From contig OW028584.1 of NCBI GenBank assembly GCA_932294295.1, forward strand, positions 25,715,638-25,779,637: DNA of 64,000 nt, written 5' to 3'. Positions 58,130 to 64,000 of this stretch are shown here, piece by piece; position 1 is the stretch's first letter; every line of letters starts with the position of its first letter. The position numbers and the translations under genes were made by a program. This stretch comes from Alitta virens. Lineage: Eukaryota; Annelida; Polychaeta; Phyllodocida; Nereididae. The notes beneath the pieces were generated by a model. That model was not told the origin of the DNA. It did no database searches and saw nothing but the letters and a program-made list of their open reading frames with translations.

Positions 58130-58218
58130 TTAATTCATTCATTCATTCACTCATTCATTCATTCATCCACCCATCTATCAACCTGTCTATATACATCACT
58201 CAATCCATCCATCCATTC
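58130..58218 (+). repeat. (ATTC)n/(ATCC)n microsatellite
   Basis: CATT/CACT/ATCC tetramer run of about 90 bp. Confidence 0.85.
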
Positions 58219-58537
58219 ATGATCATCCTCTTAGCATCTCTCTCTCTGCCTCCGTATCTGTCTCATCAGCACCATTGTTCCAAATTCAACACTTACAATC
58301 TTTTGCAGCTACAGAGTTTTCCACCTCTTTTTTCTTCTGTTTTCAGCTGCACCAAAGCTCTATACTCTGAGCAGTCTAACTTGAATGATTGAGAGGCTGG
58401 GGTGCCACAAGGCATATATATGCGCCTGCCACTTTCCCCCATATGGGGCTTTGTGCCTAGTGAAAAATACTCTGCTACCATGAATCAAAGATCGTTTTAA
58501 AAAAGAAACGTTTCCCGCGAAACATTCATTTGGAATA

Positions 58538-58736
58538 TACAATGGAACTCAACTATTAAGGCAACCTTTGAGCCAATTAGACCAATTCCACTGGCCTTTT
58601 AATGCAATTAAGGTAAAATGGCGTTAACAGTGAGGTAAAATACCCTGGTTACACTATGATATACCCCAAAATATGGAGTCTGAATTGTGCAGAAGTTTCA
58701 ATAGTGAGATGGTCTTAAAACCTTGTTTCCACTGTA
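58538..58736. mobile_element. MITE-1 copy, complete (199 bp)
   Basis: Starts TACAATGGAACTCAACTATT and ends AAAACCTTGTTTCCACTGTA, TA at both borders. Inside are AACAGTGAGGTAAAAT and ATAGTGAGATGGTCTTAA. Confidence 0.72.
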
Positions 58737-59084
58737 CTACATTGCCTTATGTTTTATGCACTATGCGGCCATACACAAGTGCCAGCAGTTCTATGATTTT
58801 TCTTTCCTGTATGGTGCAGTTTTATCATTATGTATAAAGCATGAGGTTCCTTTTTTTTAAACATAAACGGACAGTTTTATGACATTAATTTTGTAGAATT
58901 ATGGCGTGTTGTTTTTTAGGAGATGATACTTTAAACATGCCAGTTCTACTGTAGTATAATCCTCTGGGACAACCAATCCATCTTGTTGCAGGCATATCTA
59001 TATTAGAAAACTCCATGAGTAGGAGTTACAATGGTGAACTTCTCTGGTCTTGAAGGTGAGGCGTTTGTCTGTGGGTGCTATGAT
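58737..59084. other. Unassigned stretch
   Basis: No gene or classified repeat recognised. Confidence 0.4.
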
Positions 59085-59205
59085 CCAGTAAATAAGATGT
59101 TTTTAGTAGTTTGCAAGGTTGTGGGTTCAAACCCAGCTCACCACTGCTTCACTCCTACCAGGTGCAAATGGGTATTGTAGTTGAAGTTGACGATGTTTCA
59201 ACCTG
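59085..59205 (+). mobile_element. Possible third SINE type (tRNA-related)
   Basis: B-box-like GGGTTCAAACCCAGC at about 59125, then ACTGCTTCACTCCTACCAGG and TGCAAATGGGTATTG. A B box followed by a GTGCAAATGGGTA-type body is a pattern seen in several animal SINEs. The A box is not convincing. Confidence 0.45.
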
Positions 59206-59262
59206 CAAGGCCTCTGGCTATGATATGGATATACAAGTATGGATAGCTCGTATACAGGAGAA

Positions 59263-59439
59263 CAGGGCTCAGTGGTAGCATGCTGGGCTTCCAACCACTG
59301 GGCCCCGGGTTCATACCCGTTTGTGCCTAAGTTGGGTGGCTGTTTCATCCTCCAACTCATTGCCATGGTTCCTGCTTGCCTTATAAGCCCATCAGGTGCA
59401 GAAATACAGGACGTAAAGGTCTATTCCACCCACCCATTC
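59263..59439 (+). mobile_element. SINE-1 copy with 12-bp target duplication
   Basis: Starts within the A box (CAGGGCTCAGTGGTAGCA), B-box-like GGTTCATACCC, body AAGTTGGGTGGCTGTTTCAT and ATTGCCATGGTTCCTGC, tail CACCCACCC. Flanked by TATACAGGAGAA at 59251-59262 and 59440-59451. Confidence 0.93.
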
Positions 59440-59451
59440 TATACAGGAGAA

Positions 59452-60439
59452 TACTAGATATAGAAAGGAAACATCAAAGGTCTGTACCTGTGAATAAGGG
59501 AGTTTTCTTCACAGGTGCTAGATACTGCTCCTTCCTAAGGTTCTTGGTCATAATGACGGGTTCATATAATTAGAGGGTGGAACACAGTTAACTAACGTTA
59601 CAAGGCGCATTGCAAAGACAAGAATAAAGTTGGTAAACGAACTGCCTTAAAATAGTGAGGTGCTCTTCATGGTGAACTTTACTAATAATAGTGGCTTAGT
59701 AAATTTTTCTAAGGGAATGCACATCACAATAACCATAATATAAACGGGTTAATTTGCAGCCTTAATAGTGAGATGGTGTTTTAATTAAGGCCCAGCTACA
59801 GTGTATTTGATGATTTGATAAGATAAATATAGATATTAGACATATTTGTTTGCTAATATACTCCTATTACGCCAAGAGTTTGTTTAGAAATTGCTCATTG
59901 ATTCTCAGCCTTTTGTTGCTCGTCGATTCCACCACAGATATAAACAGGAAGTTGTCGCCATTTGCAAAACATGGCCGCCACTTAGCCACAAAACGGACGT
60001 TTTACGACACTGGTGAAGCATCGTTAACACTCGTCATGCATGATTAAACAACGGTAGCCCGCCAGTTACGCTCCACTGCCCACCAAATATCTTAAATAAT
60101 TCATGACAAAGATCTCTCCTACACAACGCCGCTAAATGTTGGCAGCTTTTTGGAACATTTACTCGTTGAATCGAATGGGTTAATGTCCGTGTCTTGGATC
60201 AATTGTTCATCCGGTCAAACATGATATGTTTACACATGCCACAAGAACTTCTTCTTTGATTTTCTATATAATTATGTCCATAAAATAGAGATTAAACGAA
60301 TAGTGCAGATTTATTTGCTTTTTAATGGTGCGGCGATCGTACATTTGTAAGTGGTAAATTAAGAATCTTAACACTAGCTGTTTTAATGGCGAGGGGGTGT
60401 TAATAGCTCTACAATTCTTGAAAGTTAATTTTTTTTTAT
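59452..60439. other. Unassigned stretch with MITE-1 pieces
   Basis: MITE-1 motifs at 59645-59680 and 59765-59805 (TTAATAGTGAGATGG, GCCCAGCTACAGTG). A GC-richer patch at 59940-60080 has, on the minus strand, GCGGCCATG and AAATGGCGACAACTTCCTG, but no sustained frame. Confidence 0.4.
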
Positions 60440-61578
60440 ATGTGTAACATCTGCAAACTCTCTTGAGCATGCAAAAGTAATTGGTATACTTCTAGAAAGG
60501 GTGTTCCCTAAGGAAGCATATTAGGACCTGTTGTTTTCAATATATTCATAAATGATTTGCTGATGAATATAGAATATATTATACACAATTATGCTGATGA
60601 CAGTACCATTGCAACTATAGGAGATAACCTTGAAACAGTCAAGTAAAAAATGTCACGCAATTCTGAATTTTGCATAAAATGGTTTGCCAACAACATGCTA
60701 AATGCTAATAAAAGCAAATTTCAGTTTATGGTACTAGATAAATCATATCACCCAGAGCATGTGCATGAACTTGTTGTTGACAATATTTGTTTAAAATATG
60801 TCAATTCTGTAAAACGTCTGGGTGTAAATTTTGATGCTAAGTAATCCTATACAGACCAAGTTACTGGTTTATTTAAGAAGGCTAGTAGGAATGTTAATAT
60901 ATCTGACAGAATATCTCATCTAATCCATGGGAAAACTGAAAGATTGGCTATTATGAATGCATTTATTAACTCAATGTTCTCGTACTGTCATTGTACAACA
61001 TCATTGTAATGTTGCTAGTTTTAGAAAATTTGAGAAGTTGTATGAAAGAGCTTTACATTTTGATCTACAAGGTTTTCATAATACTTATGAGGTAATTCTT
61101 GTATCCTAAGTTTGTAATACACTATTGCTAATGAGACTTCAATGTTCAGCGATATTCATATAAAAATACAGCAATAATCTTCTCCCAAAATATTTAGATA
61201 TGTACACTCAAAGTCAGAATCCTTATAATTTAAGAGACAATATGAACTTTTCATTATATAAGTTTAAAACGAGGCAATATGGATGATACAAATCATTAAG
61301 ATTTGCAGGTGAAAAACTCCTCACCAATAGCCATTAAGAAATCGAGTAATGTGATTGAGTTCAAATCTTCCCTTAAGGACTGGAAATGCTGTGATCTAAA
61401 CTTATAAATGTCATAGCTTTACATATCATCCATGAAGTCATCTTCCATCTTTGTACCATCACATTATATTTAATATATATATTTTATCACTCGTTTTATT
61501 TGACTATAAGCCTACGGCTGTTGTTTTTTTATGTTGTTGTCTGTCGAGTAGAAATAAAGATTATTCTTATTCTTCTTA
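60440..61578 (+). pseudogene. LINE (non-LTR retrotransposon) reverse transcriptase pseudogene
   Basis: A 5'-truncated copy of a LINE polymerase gene. The plus-strand frame at about 60501-60840 shows the GSILGP...NIFINDL block, the catalytic YADD box at about 60591-60602, and the KWF...N..LN..K block that follows it in this enzyme class. The frame is broken by stops near 60507, 60645 and 60841, the first within the block before GSILGP. Further 3' pieces survive in shifted frames: NPYNLRDN followed by KFKTRQYG near 61230-61280, and FKSSLKDWK near 61362. It ends with TGTCGAGTAGAAATAAAG and an ATTCTT tail. The layout fits the CR1/L2/jockey side of LINEs; the clade is uncertain. Its tail matches short fragments at 13.83-13.88 kb and possibly 0.3 kb. 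Confidence 0.85.
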
Positions 61579-61739
61579 TCCTTGAATTAAAGCTGTATTT
61601 ATTCTATACTGGACAGAAAGGTAAAACAACTGATAAATTTGTACGACCAGACTCTGAGACAGTATTTATAATCTAAACGTGATGCAGGCTGTTTGTAATC
61701 ACATTTTCTATCTATCATGATGTGTCGAGTCTTTCATAA

Positions 61740-62092
61740 TGAAACACATCGCCTTGACTCCAAAACTGCCAGAGGTGATCCCTGTCTATTTTTAGACAAT
61801 GCCAAATTGATGACGTCATAGATAACTGGCAGGGACACCCGGCATCCTTGAGGATTGTCAGTGGCAGACAGTACGGGGCCTTGGGAGGAAGCTAAACGAC
61901 AGACATAGAGTATGTCGCACATTTAAGCAACATCTGAACAGCCAAGTCTTCTGCTACCAATCCTTTCTGACAAAGCCCTGTTGTTGGAACTTGAACAAAT
62001 ATCTATATATAGTGATATATATTATTAATTCCTTTATAGACTATAATGGAATTAACTGATGAAAATCACCCTTGGTAGAAATAAAGTATTCC
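61740..62092 (+). mobile_element. Possible second LINE 3' end
   Basis: CGCACATTTAAGCAACATCT encodes RTFKQHL followed by NSQVF, resembling the FKxxLKTxLF motif near the C-terminus of many LINE polymerases. The block ends GGTAGAAATAAAGTATTCC and runs straight into the TCTTAT-type satellite. No RT core is present. Confidence 0.4.
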
Positions 62093-62412
62093 TTAACTTG
62101 TCTTATTTTATCTCATCCCATCTTATTCGTCTTGTCTCATCTTATCTTACCTTAACTTGTCTTATCTCATCTAATCTCATCTGATCTCGTCTTGTCTTAT
62201 ATGGTCTTCTTATTTTATCTCATCGTATCTTATCTCATCTTATCTCATCTAATCTCGTCTCATCTAATCTCATCCCATCTCATCTTGTCTTATATTGTCT
62301 TCTTATCTTATCTCATCGTATCTTATCTCATCGTATCTTATCTTATCTAATCTCATCTCATCTTATTTCATCTGATCTCATCCCATCCCATCCCGTATTG
62401 TCTTATTTTGTC
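62093..62412 (+). repeat. (TCTTATCTCA)n-type pentamer satellite
   Basis: About 320 bp of TCTTA, TCTCA, TCATC and TCGTC pentamers. It begins at the AATAAAG end of the preceding element, so it may have grown from that element's tail. Confidence 0.93.
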
Positions 62413-64000
62413 TCTTGTGGATTTAATGGTCTTGCCGTTCATGAAGAGGTGATCTTAATATAAAGGTTAACTATAATGGTAGGAATACATTTTTTTACTA
62501 GGCAAGCAAAACAAAGCTAGCAAACGGCCAAACAAAACAATCCTATCATTCATACGACGAAAACAAAATAGCTGAAGCTGCGGGTGTCCACCATGCAGCC
62601 ACAACAGGAAAGCACAAACAATCGATAAGGAAATTCCAAAACTGAAAACATATTTGAAAGAATGCAGATATCTAGCGAGCAAGCAAACAAACAAATGATA
62701 AAGCGAGTTAACATGCAGGGAAGAAACCAGGAAACAAACAATCATACAAGCATACACCTAAAATGCAATGATTATCAATGCTGTATCAAAGAACACAGAA
62801 TCGAGCAAGCATACAAGGAACCATACAAGGAACAGATAACAAGCGATCAAGCATACAAAAACTCAGCTGCACCACAACCATGCAAGGAACAAGTAATCAA
62901 GCAAGCGTCTAGATTCTGGAATCTGTCTAATGCAGTTTTACTGTATGACATCACGTTTTTTTGTCCCGCTTTTCGTTGCTACACATTTATCGATCAGCAG
63001 TCCGCTCTACATCCTTTTCCCGCCGCCAAGGTCCGCTTTTTCTGAACTCAGTATTTGTGGAAAGCGGATAAAAAATCGGCACCAGCAACTGGGCTGCATT
63101 TGAGAGCATTCGAGGTGGAATAATCCAAGATTAATCTTGACATAGTCCACGACAGCAATTGTAATCAGCCCTGTAGAATGGATTGCTCTAGAAAGGGTGC
63201 AGGGAATAGGCTTAATCCCTGGTAGGATATTTGATTGATGCATTACTCAAAGTAAGAACGGTGGGAACAAAAAATATGCTCCTCCAACAAGTAACACAGC
63301 CTGCCTCCTTTTGTTGATTAAGTTATCGTACATGCATAAGTGGCATGCAGTTGAACCCAAAATATGGGACACCCTTAAATATCAGATTATGTGGTGTTAG
63401 ATATCTGTGTAGGTTTGATGTATGTAATTGAGATGTGACAGCAATTAATTTCTAGACGATTGCTCCCTTGATATTGTTATTGTTTTTTTTTTTACAATAA
63501 AACAGCCATCTTTTGCCAATACATCTATTTCTCTATATATTAAACCAACTTACTTTTAACCTGGAAGATGTTTACCAAGGCCCTTTACTATTTGGGCCAT
63601 TTTGCACAAACTGAAAAGTGTTTTGACTAAAATCTTAGACATCTGTATCCATAGCCATTTTGACACAGAGATTAGACAGCATCTTCTTAGCAACTTGGTC
63701 AGCTGTAGTCAATGTCATTCATATGAAGAAGCATGCTTTTGACTAAGAAATTAGTCCTAGTGACTGCATAATGACGTACACAACATGACAATGAATTTCT
63801 GACTACCTGTTAATAAAATATGGCTATGGGGCTAACCAATCCTTAACACAGTCAAATGTCTAAAAAAAATTGTTTTTAAAATTACTTAATTGTAGTCAAA
63901 ATGTTTAAAAGATAAATCAAAATGTCTCACCTTCTACCAAGAACTTACAATATATAACCAAAACTGGTCTTTAAGGTGAGCGAACTTGTATAACAAATTT
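62413..64000. other. Unassigned right end of window
   Basis: MITE-1-like TGGTCTTGCCGTTCATGAAG and GTGATCTTAATATAAAGG at 62427-62467. A GC-richer patch at 62940-63060 (CRE-like TGACATCACG, CCCGCCGCCAAGG). A-rich frames at 62.5-63.2 kb have no recognisable domain. Confidence 0.4.

Noticed and set aside
57922..58392. 156-codon plus-strand frame
   Set aside because: Much of it runs through an ATTC/ATCC tetramer array and hydrophobic AT-rich DNA. No family features were seen.
59127..59366. Minus-strand 79-codon frame
   Set aside because: It is a reading across the SINE-1 copy; similar frames occur at other SINE-1 copies (for example 9106-9303 and 10761-10952).
62467..63243. Overlapping frames of 78-127 codons at the right end
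   Set aside because: The region has A-rich AAGCAA/CAAACA low complexity on one side and no domain or splice support.

Overview
The window looks like AT-rich nuclear DNA from a non-vertebrate animal, probably a marine invertebrate (species not determinable from the sequence alone). The reasons are one clear animal-type voltage-gated potassium channel exon bounded by a spliceosomal acceptor, tRNA-derived SINEs with target-site duplications, many small inverted-repeat DNA elements, a decayed LINE, and long GATA-type and other microsatellites. There are no operons, ribosome binding sites or bacterial features.

Layout. 1-4.2 kb: nested inverted-repeat elements and GATA arrays. 4.65-5.1 kb: a GC-richer island that may be a promoter and first exon on the minus strand. 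8.04-9.08 kb: the 3'-terminal coding exon (346 codons, S1 to C-terminus) of a Shaw/Kv3-like channel on the minus strand. The intron just upstream (9.1-11.1 kb) holds two SINEs and a tandem array of decayed copies of the intron/exon junction. No T1 domain exon is visible, so the 5' part of the gene is probably beyond the window or in exons I cannot recognise. 11-43 kb: gene-poor, dominated by microsatellites, TA-flanked miniature inverted-repeat elements, a second tRNA-derived SINE family and tandem repeats. 43-46 kb: a SINE cluster, one arm of a 280-bp inverted repeat pair, and a weak coding candidate. 46-60 kb: more repeats, including an 89-bp tandem array. 60.4-62.4 kb: a LINE reverse transcriptase pseudogene, a possible second LINE end, and a pentamer-rich satellite.

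Only the potassium channel is a confident gene. Most other open frames are translations of simple repeats or are as long as chance allows. The more informative content is the repeat biology: four SINE-1 copies with readable target duplications, a pair of duplicated blocks in which only one carries a SINE, three families of TA-associated inverted-repeat elements, and exon-start fragments repeated inside the channel intron. Family labels (SINE-1, MITE-1, R1 and so on) are local names used only in this annotation. Identity statements are by-eye alignments.
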